This document shows, piece by piece, positions 22,421-36,890 of a stretch of 64,000 bases of DNA. The notes beneath the pieces were generated by a model, which worked only from the letters and a program-made list of their open reading frames with translations, was not told where the DNA came from and did not search any database. The translations under genes and the position numbers were made by a program. The first letter of the stretch is position 1. The number at the start of each line of letters is the position of its first letter. The stretch spans positions 3,973,001 through 4,037,000 of the forward strand of contig LR746277.1 in the NCBI GenBank assembly GCA_902729315.2. The letters run 5' to 3'. This DNA comes from Spirodela intermedia (taxonomy: Eukaryota > Streptophyta > Magnoliopsida > Alismatales > Araceae).

Positions 22421-24224
22421 ATCTCGAGAACTCTCCTACTTAGCCTTTTATGGGGAGAAAATGCAGCCTCAATTCAATAATTTTCCATTCTAATTGCCAT
22501 ATTAATATTAAACTAGATAGCATTACAAACTTTCTTGTTCTTGAAAAATCATTGTGTAGCTAAGAGTACCATTACTGCCGGTTAAGGCTAACAAATCAAT
22601 TGACAACTCACGTTGCATGTCTTTCATCAAATAAATCAGCCAGTTTAGAGATCTCATCAACTAGATTAATTCATGCATGGCAGTTTTCATTGAGGGTTAA
22701 AGAAAAACGTTCCTTCTCTGTGAAAAAGATCTTCTGATATGGTTAAAAATTAATAAAAAAGAGAATTAGCTCTGATCCCCATTAAAATGAAGAACATGGT
22801 AGATGGGTCGAATTATTATTAGTTCAAGTTAAAATTAATATAATATGTAATGTAGATGCGAAGTATAATTATTAATTAAATATCAGCAAACCTGACCCCG
22901 CTGAGAAGCCACACCTCGTCACCTTCGAAGAAAAGCAAAACGCTAGTAAGCCATATTGTTTTTCCTAGCACGAGTCGCCCCTAGCAATAATGAGAGGAGC
23001 AATTAGACAGCCACGAGACATTCTGCACAAACTATCTACCGACGGTTAATCGAACAGAGAAGAGGTCCCGCCGTCAAACAGCCACATCTAGGCGTTAAGA
23101 CCATGCCGGCTGGTCTCCAATGCTTCCATCTCCCCACCCCCTCCTCTTCCCTTAGAAGAACCCCGAGCAAAGAGGGCGAAAACGCAGACCGATTCCTGTC
23201 CGTTGTAGATATATGGAGGAGGACGGTGGCTGAAACGAGATATATCGTACTCTGGAAGACCCTCCTTCCTCCTATCAACGCGGATCGGCCAGAACAGTCG
23301 CCGTGAGACGGCGGCAGCCTCCTCTACTCTGGAAACGGCCAGCCTAAGCAGAGGTGGGCCTGCGAGACAGGAAGACCTTACCCGAATGCACGCTTGGCTA
23401 AACCAACACTTACGTGTGCAGGACGATGGGCAGGGGAAAGAGATAGAGAGATAGAGAGATAGAGAGAGAGAAAGAGAGAGTGAGTTGGTGTGGCTGGGAG
23501 CTCTCCGAAGTTGCAGTATCCACATGACAAAAGAGAGAGAAAGAGACCCGTCTGACTGGGGAGAGCTTCGTGCAAGTTGAGCCGTATTTCGGGCAAGAAC
23601 TCGAATTACCACAGCTTGTGTTTTTGCACCAAGACAACGCTGGCAGCGAAGAAGATGACGTCTCTTTGGGTGATCACCCGCGGCTGATTCCCAGTGACCA
23701 TAAATCCACAACGATCTAAAGGGAAATAATTAAAAGCGAATAAATCGATAGGACGAATTACTTAATAGTATTAAAAAAAATTCGAGGAAACCATCTGAGC
23801 GAGCAAACATCGAGGAAATTTCGTACAGAAATGCTGCAAAGTCAACTGAGGAACGAGGAGACTCCGCCCCTCTTTCATTAGATCTAGCCAAGTCAACTCT
23901 CACAAGTCTTACACGCTAGTACAGTGACCTTCAGTGAATCACCATCTCAGGTTAGAAAAATATCATCTCTCATAATATTTAAGGCCACAAAACCTGCGCA
24001 TTTCCGCATCAGGGCAGCTAAAGAAAGGGAACGCAATACCCCGCCTTCCTGCTGCAAGAGGATGTCGAGCTGCGCAGTCAGCTTGACCTGTTCCATTCTG
24101 TACTCGGCGACAGCACAAGCAGGAGGAAGGGGGGGGGCCTTGCACAAGGGATGCCGGCTCGATCCCAAAGATCGTGTCCCCTCCGATTCTCCGATTCTTC
24201 TGACTCTCGGTGGATGATATGAGG
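22421..24224. other. Intergenic between PILS start and CDC27 end
   Basis: About 1.8 kb. It should hold the PILS promoter and 5' leader (possibly with a leader intron) and the CDC27 3' UTR. Several overlapping open frames at 23036-23711 lack any family similarity I recognise and overlap a (GA)n tract at 23440-23482. Confidence 0.5.
23440..23482. repeat. (GA)n/(GATA) microsatellite
   Basis: GAGATA repeats changing to GA repeats, about 1.0 kb upstream of the PILS start. Confidence 0.9.
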
Positions 24225-27200
24225 CTAAAGTGTATCTTCCATCTCATCGGGCAGGTACAGCTTCTCGACCGCTGACTGCCATCAAGTGGAGAGTTTTACC
24301 ACCGGCAATATAGAACAGGAGAAAGTCAGAGAACTGCGGAAGGAAGGGGGGGGGAGGAGGGTACCTTTATGGCCGCGACATCAGTTGCTGGCGGCTTGAG
24401 ATCCAAGGCAAGCCCAAAGTAGAACATCGCTCTGTCGTGCATGTTGCCGCGCTTGTAAATCTTGCCCATCAATGCATAGACACTGCTCTCACGGGGTGCG
24501 AACTCCTTCAGCTGGTCTAGTACTCTCAGAGCTTCGTCGTATCTTTCTAGGCTAACAAGGATGTTAGCCTTCTGATACATGGGCAGTGGGTTCTTCGCGT
24601 CGGCTACAATGGCCCTCTCCATCATCTCCAGCGCGTCCTTGTATCTCTGCCGGGTTTTGACAAGCATTCGGATTCGAGAAAGAAAGCAATTTTATGGAAG
24701 AAGGAACGTGAAAAACGAATGTTTTCTTATGAAAATCAGACCTTCAGAGAGTGCAACGCCATTCCGAGATAGCACATAAGAACGGATGATCGCGGATTGA
24801 TGCGGAAGGCTCTTCTGAAATGATGCTCCGAGAACTCGAACTTCTCTTGACGAAGGTAGACCATCCCGAGGCCATACCAGGAGTTGTAGTGTCTCTCATC
24901 CACTTGCAGGGCACTTTGATAGCACTTCACGCCATTTTCAAAATCCTCCAGAGCTACGTATCTGAAAGACCAGTGAAAAATGAAAACAAAGTTAGGCACT
25001 GCACCAATCAAAGAGAACCAACTAAAACTCAAGTGCCTTCTCTTAAGCATGACAGTTCACTTGGAGTAACAAGAGAGTAGTAGGACCATACTCATGACCG
25101 CAAAGTGTATGAGCATAAGCGAATCTCGCATCGAGGTGCACAGCACGTTGAAAAATTTTTAGCGCAGTTTCATGATCTTTTTGCAAGCTATAGCAATTCC
25201 CCATAGCACACCTGCATGCAATTGCACCGATGAAAATATGGCAACAAATGTTGAAGCAAGTAATAAACTAATAAAGCACTAAGATCCCAGAAGAAACAAA
25301 ATGGCTTTTTATGCAAGTCTCGTGCTCATTAGCTACTGACAGAATATAACAACATCGACATGAATTGTGATGCAGCCTCAGAATTGTGAACAATGGAAAT
25401 TTCAATCAACTGAAAGCGTCGACCATCATCTGAAGGTAGCTGAAGAAAAAAAAATTGTTGTTTATTACCATCAAAAAGTCAAAACTGCAATTGATATTAA
25501 TATATTGTCACTTCGATCCACCATTAATAAGAAAAGCCATTAATGTGACACCAGATCATCCACCGCACAATGCCAAAAAAAAAAAAAAAAAAGAGACCCC
25601 GTACCATGCTTGGGGTGACAAGCGATCAGTTGAGATAAGCTCTTGAGCAAGATAGCTCAACTTCATTTCCTCCTTCAAATGCTGCCAAATAGAAAACCCA
25701 ATAATAAGCAAGAACATCAGGATTCTTCAATGCCATGAATATCAAAAGTCACTATAATGAATGCTACAAGACATGGTTTGCTGTCGTTCATAATCTAAAA
25801 AGTTATTTTAATTCCCAGCTTGAAAAGGAATGACTGGCCTTAAAATGTATCTATAATCCAAGTAATGACAAAAAAGCTTATCTCCCTAGATTAGCACAAG
25901 AGAAGCTATGATTGCATTACTTCTGGGGTGAGAAATGACTGATCATCCATGTTTCACGCTGGCTAACAAGGCGCTAGAAAAAAAGAGAAATGGAGGCTAC
26001 CATATTAAATCTGCAGAAATTCAAATTTACACCAAGAACAAGGAATCATGAGGGGAAGTATTGACAGACTACCAGACAGAAATTTTATAAAGAGAGAGAA
26101 CATCGCCAATGAATATCAAAATCGAATTCAACAGTAGGAAATTCAAACGATACAAAAAATTGGTTGATAAACCTGCGCCAAGGAATATAGCTTACATAAA
26201 GAACCGTTGAGTAGATATCCATTCCATCTAATATGTAGGGTGACACGCAGCGTGCCAGACTGAATGCACGGTCAGCCTCAAAATAATCTACCAATTCAAA
26301 ATGAGCCTTCCCCACCTGAAATAAATGACCAGAAATAATATTGACAATGAATATGCAAAAATGAACACGTCAAAAATTAAATATAAGAAGGTTTGTTTGC
26401 ACGTCACAATTAATTACTAAGAAACACAAGCATACAACCTTATAATCTTCTCTTCCATTTACAAATTGGAATTCAATGACCAAAACCTCAAAAAATGCTC
26501 AAGAAGCTAACCTAAATGGAACAAAGTTAACTATTTTTCAAAACTATGTCACTTTAATAGCCCGTTTACATCAAGTTTCTCTCAACTCCTTTCAGGGGTA
26601 AGAATATTGCTTTCGAGGGTATTTGCCGCACGGAAATTTTGATTGCGTCATTTCTATTCAGATGACAAGAGAAACTGTCCTTGAGATCATTAATATTATT
26701 TATACAGAACGGAAATCATGAATATTATTTAAAAGACAGAACGAAAGAAAGCAATACACAGAGTCACTCATTGAAATAATGGCATACTAGGATCCAGTGT
26801 GTCATTTTATTGGTTTATAGAAAGTCAACAGGATGATTGCAAGGAAAAGCGGGGTGGAGGCCTTCCTAGACACGATAATTTATAAGGAAAAGCAATCAAA
26901 AATCTATGGCTCCACTAAAGTCAGGCATACAAGTGGAAAAAAGCACGCACCTGGGAAAGCACCCATCCAGTGTTATAATGATGACTTGGTAGTTTAAGAT
27001 AAATCTCCAACGCATCCTGCTTCATTCAACATATTCCTTATATTCCGGAGTTAAAATGGAGAATTTCTAGGTCTGACGACAGTAATAGCATTATACCTGA
27101 CATCTATATGTACATGACAGACGGTAGCCTTCCCCAAGTATCCTGAAAAGGTTCAAGAGCTCAATAGTACCCGTTAAGACCTTTGAAGCATGAGATAAAG

Positions 27201-30200
27201 TCCCTACTACGTGATTATTTGTTCTTTCATGTTCAGGACATTTGGCCTCCATTATATTTGACACAGATGATGAAGTTGTTGCCGTACTTTCAATGCGGGA
27301 ATCATCAAAAGCTTCAGATCTTTTCCCTGCAAAGAAATTAAGAGGGTCAATAATACATGGTTGACCAATCAACTAACCACAAGAATCAACTAAGCTTGGG
27401 ACTTCGCGCTGGAAAAAAAATTTGATAGCAGTTATTGCTTCGAGTTAACAGTAATTAGCTTTATTAGCAACAGCAACCTCCACCAAAATTTGCCCAATCA
27501 GGGACATCATTCACTCGAAAGACGCCATGACAGAAACCAGCCAAAAACTACAACCACAAACCTATTTGAAACCACAAAACTCTCTTCTGCTGTCAACACA
27601 AGAAGAGAAATTACAGCAAATATGGCTAAAGATTCTTTGCTGGGACACGCAAAACATCAGTTAAGTTGACACCAGGGTAAACCGCCGGAATGCCTGTCAG
27701 CAATCAATTGGAATTTGATCGTGACAGGATTATAGCATTCATTTTTATCATAATAATTGATGAGGCACAGATTAGAAAGGCAGTATGATACCTCTGTTGA
27801 AGAAGCATTGGAAATGTTCTAAATAAATATGTCAATCTTTTTATTACAGCACTTTGATAGGGCTTGATCTTCATTCATTTTTCTCTTCGTAACTTCAAGG
27901 TGGAACTAGAGAGTGGACCAAGATGAAAATATATATATATATTGATTATCTGTTCATAATTAGTCCATAATTACAGCTTTATCAAGATGTTAATCACAAT
28001 TACGAAATTAAACACTTAAAATAGAAAATATAAAACAAGGTATCACCACCTTCATCTAGACTTTCGGTTGCCCAGGATTGTCCCTTCCTAACAGTCACAG
28101 AGCGGAAGTTTAAAGAACTGATTTTGGATGATGATGTAGAAAATCCTCCTAGAATTTTTGCAGCAGAATGATTAATTCCATTTCCTCCCACTTGTGACGC
28201 ATTTGAATTCAAACTAGCTGCCTCTCCAGAGAGCCTTGTGCTGCGACGGAGTCCTGAATCGGAAAATAGTCTGCCAGAAACCTACATTGCATAAGTAATT
28301 TATCAGCCGACCCTTCATTTTGTTTTTAGCAATAGATCATGACTCTGAACAAAGAAAGACATCTGAAAGGAAGAGATAGAATATGCACCAGATGCTTTGC
28401 TACCACATTCAACCCACAATGGATTTGATGGGACAAAAGAAAAAAGCACGGTCGCCTTAAATGAGATCTCATGGGCTGATTACAAAGATGTAGCTGGGTC
28501 CAACCTTATTTGCACAAGGCGATCAAAAGATTATTGAATTAAATAAGAGGTTAAACGCATCATACTATAGTTTTTCCTATGATGTAATGGCAAAAGAAAG
28601 CACAGTAGATGGATAATTTAATGCAAAAGAAAATGTAACTACATCTTCTAGAGAACGGTATTGTTTTTCATTTTCTCTTTATTCTAGCTAACACAAAAAA
28701 AGTGCATGAGCGACTGACTGCAAACCAAAAAGAAATATGAAGAACAAAGTACAGGAACATCAGAGAGAAATTCATAGTAATTTCCATCATATTAAAATCT
28801 GTATGTCAAAGGAAAGACAAGGATCATATGTAACTCTCATCGACAAAGATTTCCTTGGTAAAATGTTCTAACAGTTAAACCAACAAAAAAAGGAAAGCAT
28901 TCAAGCTTAAAAAGTTGACACAAAATAACATCATGCCTTAACACCCAAATAACAATTGCGTTCATCTAATGAAAAAAAATCCAATTCATAAAAACAAAAA
29001 ACATCAGATGCACAACAATTTCTGACCTTCCGCAGTTTCCCTTCATCCATGAACTTTCTCCTAGGGGCTTGAATTGCTGGATTAACAGTTGCTCTTGCAG
29101 AACCGTCTCCAGCCAGCGTGTGAAGACCCTGTTGCACATTCCTATAAGGTGGTGGTGGCACAACCCTTGATAACTGCACAAGAGAGAGTTAACAATTTAA
29201 TGTTCAAAGTTTTAAGATTTACATGTTGAATTTCATGTTTTATTTTAACAAATAAAAATGTGGATAAAAGGATCATTTTTAAGTAAATGCATTAAAAGTA
29301 TGATACTAATCGTGAAAAATTAATCCTCCAACCAAGTATGTAAAGAAGATTGATTTAGATCGACTTGAGTCGACCCAAAAGTAAGAGAGCCAACCCAGAC
29401 ATATACAGGCTGACCCCAGGTGTGCACAATCCGACCCAGACCTTAAACAGGATTGACTTGAGCTCAACCAAAAACACTAGACACAAGCAAATTGACCCAA
29501 ACAAAATGCAAATTAACTCAAACTAAAACTCGTCAACCCAGATGTCAAAACATGACGACTTGACAACAGTATGGCAATAAAAGTGTCTGAAGATAACGAT
29601 ATGTTGCAGGGTACGTTGACCTAGACAACAACTAGTCAAAATAGTAAAATGTCAAAACATAACATGCTGATAGTAATAAGACTACCAAAGAATCGGAAGA
29701 TAGCAGTCTGTTGAAGAGCAGGCTGACCCAATTAATACTGGGTCGACCCAAAAGACCATCAGAAGATCGACCTAGCAAGTCAACTGGTACAATGGAAGTA
29801 TAAACAACACAGAAATTCAACTCGATTGGTCAACTCACATGACCAAAGACCAACCATTGCTTTTTTTTTTGAACTCTAATAATCGAACTTTTGGAGCCTA
29901 TAAGTAGCCCAACCAAGGGTCATTTGAAGATAGAGAAGAAAGGTTGTTTTGTGAGGTATTAAAAGTCATGAAGAAGACACCATTACATCCTTCTCAGGTC
30001 ATCTGAGTTTCTCAAGTTCGTGCATTTAGAGACTTCCTGGTTTAACACAAAACCTTAGAAAGCCAAGAGAGCAACAATCCCTGTTTCTCTCATCGAGTAT
30101 GAAAGTACTCAATGGCGAGCGCTAGTAGCATGAAAGAAAGCCAAGACTGTACTTTGATGTCCACCTTGATGCACAGTTAGATAGTATCCCACTGTTCTCT

Positions 30201-33200
30201 CTTTCATACTACGTGGATCAACCCAGTTTGTCTACTTTGGAAGATAACCAGTCTGCTGACTCAATGCGTCAGTCTAAAAAAAGTCTTTACCAACTTAGAA
30301 GACATTTGGCCCATTTAGAAAACTTTACAAAAGACGAAATTCATCTCCCCCCCCATCTTGTTTCACTTTAGGTTATCCTTGAGACCAACAATATAAGCCT
30401 AGACCAGTGAATCAAACTACTGGCAATTTAATAGAAACAAAGAATTATCAAATGTATGAATACCATTTATATGCCATCCCTGGCATGATGTTCGCCAAAA
30501 CCTTCGTCAAATTGTTTACAATAATAATCTTGAGAACTGGTTTTAGACAATGGTAGATGATATTCTCATCAAAATATTTTTAATGCCTTTATTCCTATGC
30601 GTGTAGATTAGCTATGAAACTCAATAACGCTAACTTTTGGGGTCAATCAAACAAACTTTTAGAGCCGAAAGTGAAGATAAAGCATTTCATTGTATAATTT
30701 GAGAACTTTATAAAATGTATTCACTGTGATGTTCAACAAAACAATCTCTGAGAACACCCTTGGAGAACAAAAGGCATGAGTAAAGTATGATAGCATTTAA
30801 TGTTACGAACAAGATAAACAATGCACTCAAGGTGACAAAAAATCATCATCATAGCAACAGCAGCCAAGGCAAGCACCTTTTTCAGCCAGCTTGACAATGC
30901 ATCAAAATATGGGCTCTAGACCACACCATCAAAACTATATAAATATCAACATTTTTACCTTAAATTCAAGACTTAAATCAATAATCTTTACCATTTGCCG
31001 ACATGACTTATGACCCTTCGTTGGAAAACGATCATATAAAAATCATGATACTGGTCACTTCCCGACTTACACTGACTAGAGGAGTAACAGAAGATTATTC
31101 CATTTTAAACAAGATTATTGCTCAATGGAGGGGAAACCTTCTCAGGCTAAGGCATGACTCATATTAAAACCACGACACATTTTACACATCATACCTAGGA
31201 TAATGATCCATCAAAAGAGAAGAAGAAATTTGCCACCAATTATGACAAAAAATAAAGGGGCACATCATTTTCTTAAAAACCCATGTTAGACTTTTTATGT
31301 GTGGATATACCAAAATAGAATACTAAATCAAATGATAAAGAGTCCCAACAAAAGCAATGTATCAAAAAAACATAGATCATACGTTTATAAATATATTTAT
31401 AAGTAATCAGAATCTAGCCTCCCAACACTAGCATATTTGCCGCAGAATTTCCCGAATTGTGGGTGACCAACTCATAAAATACAGAGACTTTCAGAATGAA
31501 TACACTGAAGATCATTAAGGGCGTAATCAATCCCACCTGTGCTGTTATTGGCGAAGGGGTATTATAGAGTGGCACACTAGACAGGCCATTGCTTATGTGT
31601 TGCCCTCCATGAGAATATCCAGTGACCTCTCTCTGATTGTTGGGATGTAACTGCTTCAGCTGCCTAGGACTCATGTCATCTGAGACAGTTACCCTACCAG
31701 ATGCTATACTGCCGTCATAAGCACCAACTAGTAGGTTCTGAGAGTTTAATTCAGGTAAATGGAGCATCTGAGCGCGAACAGCAGCAGAGTCAGAGAAACA
31801 TTCATCTGCATCCGCTGCCCCACCTGAAACATAAAAAAATCCATTGATAACTTACGCACGAACAATCTGAGCTTGAGGATCAGTTTCTGTTTAATTTCTG
31901 CATAATAAATGAAAATTTAAATCAAACGAAGTGTGATATGACTATATCAGTGGCATCTTTTGAGGAAATAATTAGTGATGATGGTAACAAAGGTGAAAGC
32001 ACAATGAAACCAAGTCAAGAGAATAAGATGGCCCATGAACTACCTAGTACACATAGTTCCTCATATGCAACCCATAGAAGAGGATCTATCGCCAAAGCTT
32101 TTGTAAAGTGGTCAATTGCACTTGCTTTCCGATCTGTATACCTATGTGAACCACACATCAAATACCAGCACACCATGAGCCAAGGAACAATCTCTAGGAA
32201 TAAAAAAATGCATGCAATATAATGAGTGGTTCTATTCCGACAACAGTAATGCAAGAACTCCACTCCCACTACTAAAGATATTTCTAACTGCACCATGGAA
32301 TAAATAAAACTAATAGAAAAGGCAAGTCTGTATCATTCACGATCTATGCCAACAGATATGTGAATAAGATGATTTCCTATCATCTTTCCTTTATTTTGGA
32401 GTAGATTTACTTAGACCATTGCATCTAGCCAGAAAAAAGAAAGAAAGCACAGAGGATGTTGTTGTTGATGTTGATGTCACTTCCACCATTATAGCACCAA
32501 CTCTACTGCTTGATGGTTAACCTTTTCAGCACAAAAAACCAACTTCGAAATTAGATTGGGACACTAGATGATTAGGTTCAATCTGAATCCGATAAGAGTG
32601 AATCATTTATGTGATTCTGAGGTGAAGACCCTCCACCTCAGTACTGCCTCCCTCTCGAATAAATTCGGCATTCTGAATTTAGGTGTATAGTACAACGACG
32701 ACTGATGAAACTTTTTCACATCTTCATGCATATAATGTCAAGTATGCCACTGAACGTTTATGGATGTGAGACTGAGCCAGACTTTCCAAACATTTAGGTA
32801 CGAGGCAGGGAAACTAAACTTTTTACAACTTCAGTATATATTAATATGGTCTTTAAATATTCTCAAATATATTTCTATACACTGCACTTCAGTATTACAA
32901 AGTGATTCAAACGCTGAAAACCAAGAAAAAAAAAAGGTAGCACAAATTGTAATTTGGTTAACAAAGGGGAAATCAAGAGAAATAGAAAATAAGGAAGTCA
33001 CGGAAAACATTCAAACGCTACAAAAAGGATTGTGGAAGAAATGTTAGCAACAAAATAAAATAAGAGGATACCATAAATAGACGAAATTGAAACTTGAGAA
33101 ATTATGGCTACTTAATCAACGAAAGAGGTACTTCTTCTTAGTTCATGTGGGGAACCTCTGTGTAGAAGATTGAGCATGTTGGCTAGTTTGGACTAGAACG

Positions 33201-36151
33201 CGAGCAGCCACAAATTCCACATGAAGATCGTGCTTTCCTTTGAGGAATAGAGGAATGGCAAAGCTTTCATATGCTATTTGGTGTAATTTAAATTTTTGGC
33301 ATTAGATGAAGAAAACTCAATAAGGTCACTTTTTCATATCCTTATGACAAAGGGAATTGGCAATGATTGGTCAAGGTCTCATATCTCTAATTCCAAGGAA
33401 AAAATGATGGTTCAGAAAAAGGTTATGTCTAGATTTTGATTGAAAGTACTTAAGCCTCGTTGAAAACAAATAGAGGCAGTGAGCACCTAAAATAAACCAA
33501 ATAAAAGCGAAAGATAGGAGACACCTGTATATGAGACCCAAAAGGTAATGACCAGCTGCTCCATTCGGAACCTGCATAAAGGCGAAAAGAAGAAAATAGA
33601 AATTGAGGTACATTTGTGGTCAGTATGTTGTTCACACATTTTTCAAAACATCGTAAGCAATGAGGCATCCAATGAGATTGAATCCAAAAGCAAGTAGATT
33701 CATACTACAAGGATTCGAATCTGATGGTCAGATTGGCCATAATGAATCCTGATAGTATGGATGGTCAGGTTGAAAAATGCAAAAAAGATCATAGTTACGA
33801 TGTTCTAGAGCATATAATTGCATTTACTTAAAAACCGTAGAAGCAATGAAATATTAATTAGTGGCCTATAAAAGTCCCGAAATCAATGCAGAGAGGTGCC
33901 ATTATGCGGCAATTTTTTAAATGAACATTCACACGATCTCTAGTGAAAATGGGCCGCGAGCTGTCCCACATAAACTGCCAGAACGCCTGACATCGTCCAT
34001 ATAGAGAGGAAAACCATCACATTTATTTTTTCTTCCACACTGAAGTCTACATATCATAATCGTCACTTTCAGTGGAGAAGCCCTATCCTACACTCGAGGG
34101 CTTATCTAATATCAGATTCTTCTTTTCTCGCACACTATGGCGGACTGATTAGACTGCAACATTTGTCTTCTTTGAAATTTACATCGTCAATATTATGTCC
34201 CTTTGTTGAGGTTGATCCTACTATAGGTAACTGACGAGAACTCTAAAGTTGTTCACTTCATTCTTTCCATCGATTAAGTCTGGGCCTTGGACACCAGATT
34301 CTCACTAGGACTAAACCTATCAGAAATTGTTCAATTTTGGAAGTTGAAAGCTTTGGATGTAGCCTTGATAGCTCTGGAAGTGTAGACCTTCCAAAAATAA
34401 ATCCTTTCGACTATTACAGGGTGAAAGACAACACCTCACATCTCCAAGTTTCTCACCTGTTTCATGTCTCAGCGCACCCTCAAGAAAATTTCTTTTAACA
34501 AAGGTTGTACGTTCTAGCCTTGTCAGATGGTTCTTTTCTTCAAAAACTCCTAAGCATCGCCCTTAGTCTTATTCACTCTGTTTCCATAGTCCCTCCCACT
34601 AGGATGCTAAAAACCTCATCCCTACGTTATTCAGGGTACTTGAACAAATATCTTAAATGTTTATGTTATTTGCTAAATTTAGCTGTTTCATTTGTACCCT
34701 GCCTGGGGTATGTTTCCTCTACTATATTGTTCTTATCTGATGTAGTCTATGCTGGACGTTACACAGCTGGCAACTAGGATCAAAGTAATCGATGATTTAA
34801 GGTCATCCCACCATAGTTCCACTTAGAAAGGATATGGTGTAATCATTCAGAAGATTCAATCACCAGTGAATTTCTTTCCCACAGTTCATTCATATAGGAT
34901 GCAAGCTATACTAAATATGATTGAAATCCATAACAATGGGATAAAAACGTTCGGAAAAATTGATTAACTAATCGGAAATTTGTGTTTAGTTCATATTTCT
35001 GATGTTTGTCGAGAAAATAATACCTCTGTATTTCGCTCGTTTATGGGACACAAAGCTGCTTCAGCTTCACGAAGGAGATTCATCTCAAAGCAGGCTATTG
35101 CAAACAAGTATCGGGATTGAGGCATCTTTCTCCCTTCTCATAGAAAACAAAAGATTAAATACAATTAGACATCGACACAGGTGATCTTCAAAACATGCTG
35201 ATAACATAAAAGAGATGATTTGCAATACCTCAGTTTAAACATTAAAAAAAAAGGATGACAAAGGGAAATTTCCTCTACTATGAAGATGGACAACATGCAC
35301 GATAATGTAGGCAATAACTTTTCAGGATTGACTGGATGAACAGTTACAGCATTGTATAATAGAGCTGCAGTGAAATAATATGGCTGGTCAGACACGAAAG
35401 TATTGAGAAAAAATTTCTCATATATCATCACAGAAATCAAAGAAATAAAACCCGATCGTTATGCCCTCGTCACACGTGACTAAAGCGTCAAAAAGGGGGG
35501 GAAAACTCATTCTGCTGGGATCAATTACCCTTCAAGATGTGGTACGCGCAGTATGCTTGATTGTTCCGCAAATAACAAGTAGCCAGAAGTTGCAAATTTA
35601 CCTGTTGAATTTGCACAAAATAAGTCATACGTAAGAAGGCATAAAGCCTTTAGAATTCATCAAAACCCTGACTATCACAAAACTTCACTATGGAACAAAC
35701 GGTATCCGAAATGGATCAGTGCATAAAAGCGTGGAAAATTAAAAGTTAAGCTAAAGTAAAACCCTAAAATATAAATTACACAAATCAACCACATGTTTCC
35801 CTTTCGACTATAATCTAGAATAATGGTGACAAATGCAATTCGCATCCCGATTGGCCGAAAGAATGGCGCAATCCCAGATGGACCAAAGGAATGGAAACCT
35901 TGAATCTGGACACTTGAACACTGGTTACTATACTGCACTGTCAACAATGTCCGCAGATATTTCTTCAACGAGGAACTCCTTTCGACACCTCACATTGGAG
36001 ACGTCGTCGAGAGGGGGAGAGAGAAAGAGAGAGCAGGAGAGAGCACCTCGGAGGGGAACTCAGCACAGAGTCGCTCGCAGACGAATATAGCGTTCCGATT
36101 CATGAAGAGACGAAGGCTGTACTGCACGCAGTCCGTCATTAGGGACTCCAT
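24225..36151 (-). CDS. CDC27B: Anaphase-promoting complex subunit 3, CDC27B/HOBBIT
   Basis: Sixteen exons: 36047-36151, 35529-35601, 35024-35133, 33525-33571, 32044-32141, 31537-31823, 29027-29173, 28050-28281, 27097-27326, 26951-27016, 26196-26315, 25605-25681, 25092-25211, 24742-24961, 24365-24646, 24225-24275; 754 residues, close to the Arabidopsis protein. CDC27 is a TPR scaffold of the APC/C ubiquitin ligase that binds CDH1/CDC20 and drives mitotic exit; HOBBIT is needed for root meristem growth. It starts MESLMTDCVQYSLRLFMNRN. N-terminal TPRs lie in exons 1-5 (VPNGAAGHYLLGLIYR). A disordered middle includes LQAPRRKFMDEGKLRK-like NPAIQAPRRKFMDEGKLRK and SGRLFSDSGLRRSTRLS. C-terminal TPRs begin at DALEIYLKLPSHHYNTGWVL and include HLKEEMKLSYLAQELIS and FAYAHTLCGHEY. 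It ends EKLYLPDEMEDTL. All joins keep frame. Introns are long (up to 2.36 kb) and AT-rich. Confidence 0.97.
29174..31536. other. Largest CDC27B intron, with GACCCA-word repeats
   Basis: 2.36-kb intron between exons 6 and 7. Its segment 29350-29780 carries many copies of ACCCA-type words (for example near 29371, 29392, 29430, 29490, 29537, 29721, 29743) in sequence unlike the AT-rich rest. No ORF or terminal repeat was recognised. Confidence 0.5.
33572..35023. other. CDC27B intron 3, no other feature seen
   Basis: 1.45-kb AT-rich intron. Frames such as that at 34505-34777 have no recognisable family match and start and stop inside the intron. Confidence 0.5.
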
Positions 36152-36890
36152 AGCTCCCGGAGAGGCTATACGTTGGAGGACAGGCGAAAGATGGGGGGGG
36201 GACGAGGGTGAGGAGGAGATCCGCGGACAAAAAGCACCACTCGGTTCGAAGTTCCAACGACCTCAGTTTGTACCCTTCGTTTTGAAAGCACGAGGCTCTC
36301 TTACATTCCCCCCCCCCATTCAAAATTAAATTATTAATATTATCACCGTAATTATTATATGTACTAATTTATTTATTTACTCCATAGTGGGACCCCTGAT
36401 TAAAATTAATTATAAAGAGGTATTTGTAATGAAATTATTTCGTCAAATTCCCCTCTTCTTTGTCAAGATTCCTTATTTGGTTAAAAAAGGCGGACAAGGT
36501 GATAAATAAAATGATCGTGAATTTGGTGATAATTATCAAATATAATATCATTTGTGGTATTATAATGATGAGTTAGTATTTTGCAAAATTAGTTGAATAT
36601 GGACACGATAAAAGCCACGTGAAATAGATTTTCAGGCATTGAATCCACAACAGCATGAAGCTTAGAGGAAAGAAGGACAAAAATAATATTTGTATCCACA
36701 AGTCACAAGTTTTCTTAATCTTTTTATCCACAAATATTTGTAGGGATGATTCTTGGACCCACTACGATCATAAAAAATGCTCTTGAATCCACAAGCAAAC
36801 AGGGTCACAAATATATATATATATATATAATTAGATAGTTGAAAAAAAATACAATATTCGTGACTTCACTGGGTTACAATATTTAGGCAT

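Noticed and set aside
23036-23711. Minus-strand open frames upstream of PILS (up to 207 codons)
   Set aside because: They overlap a (GA)n tract, are Ser/Leu-rich from repeat coding, and match no family I recognise; more likely leader or promoter DNA.
34505-34777. 90-codon plus-strand frame inside CDC27B intron 3
   Set aside because: It lies in an intron of a well supported gene, on the other strand, with hydrophobic but unrecognised sequence and no repeat ends for a transposon.
35165-35440. Minus-strand frame between CDC27B exons 2 and 3
   Set aside because: The exon 2 to exon 3 join is in frame without it and the sequence has no match to CDC27.
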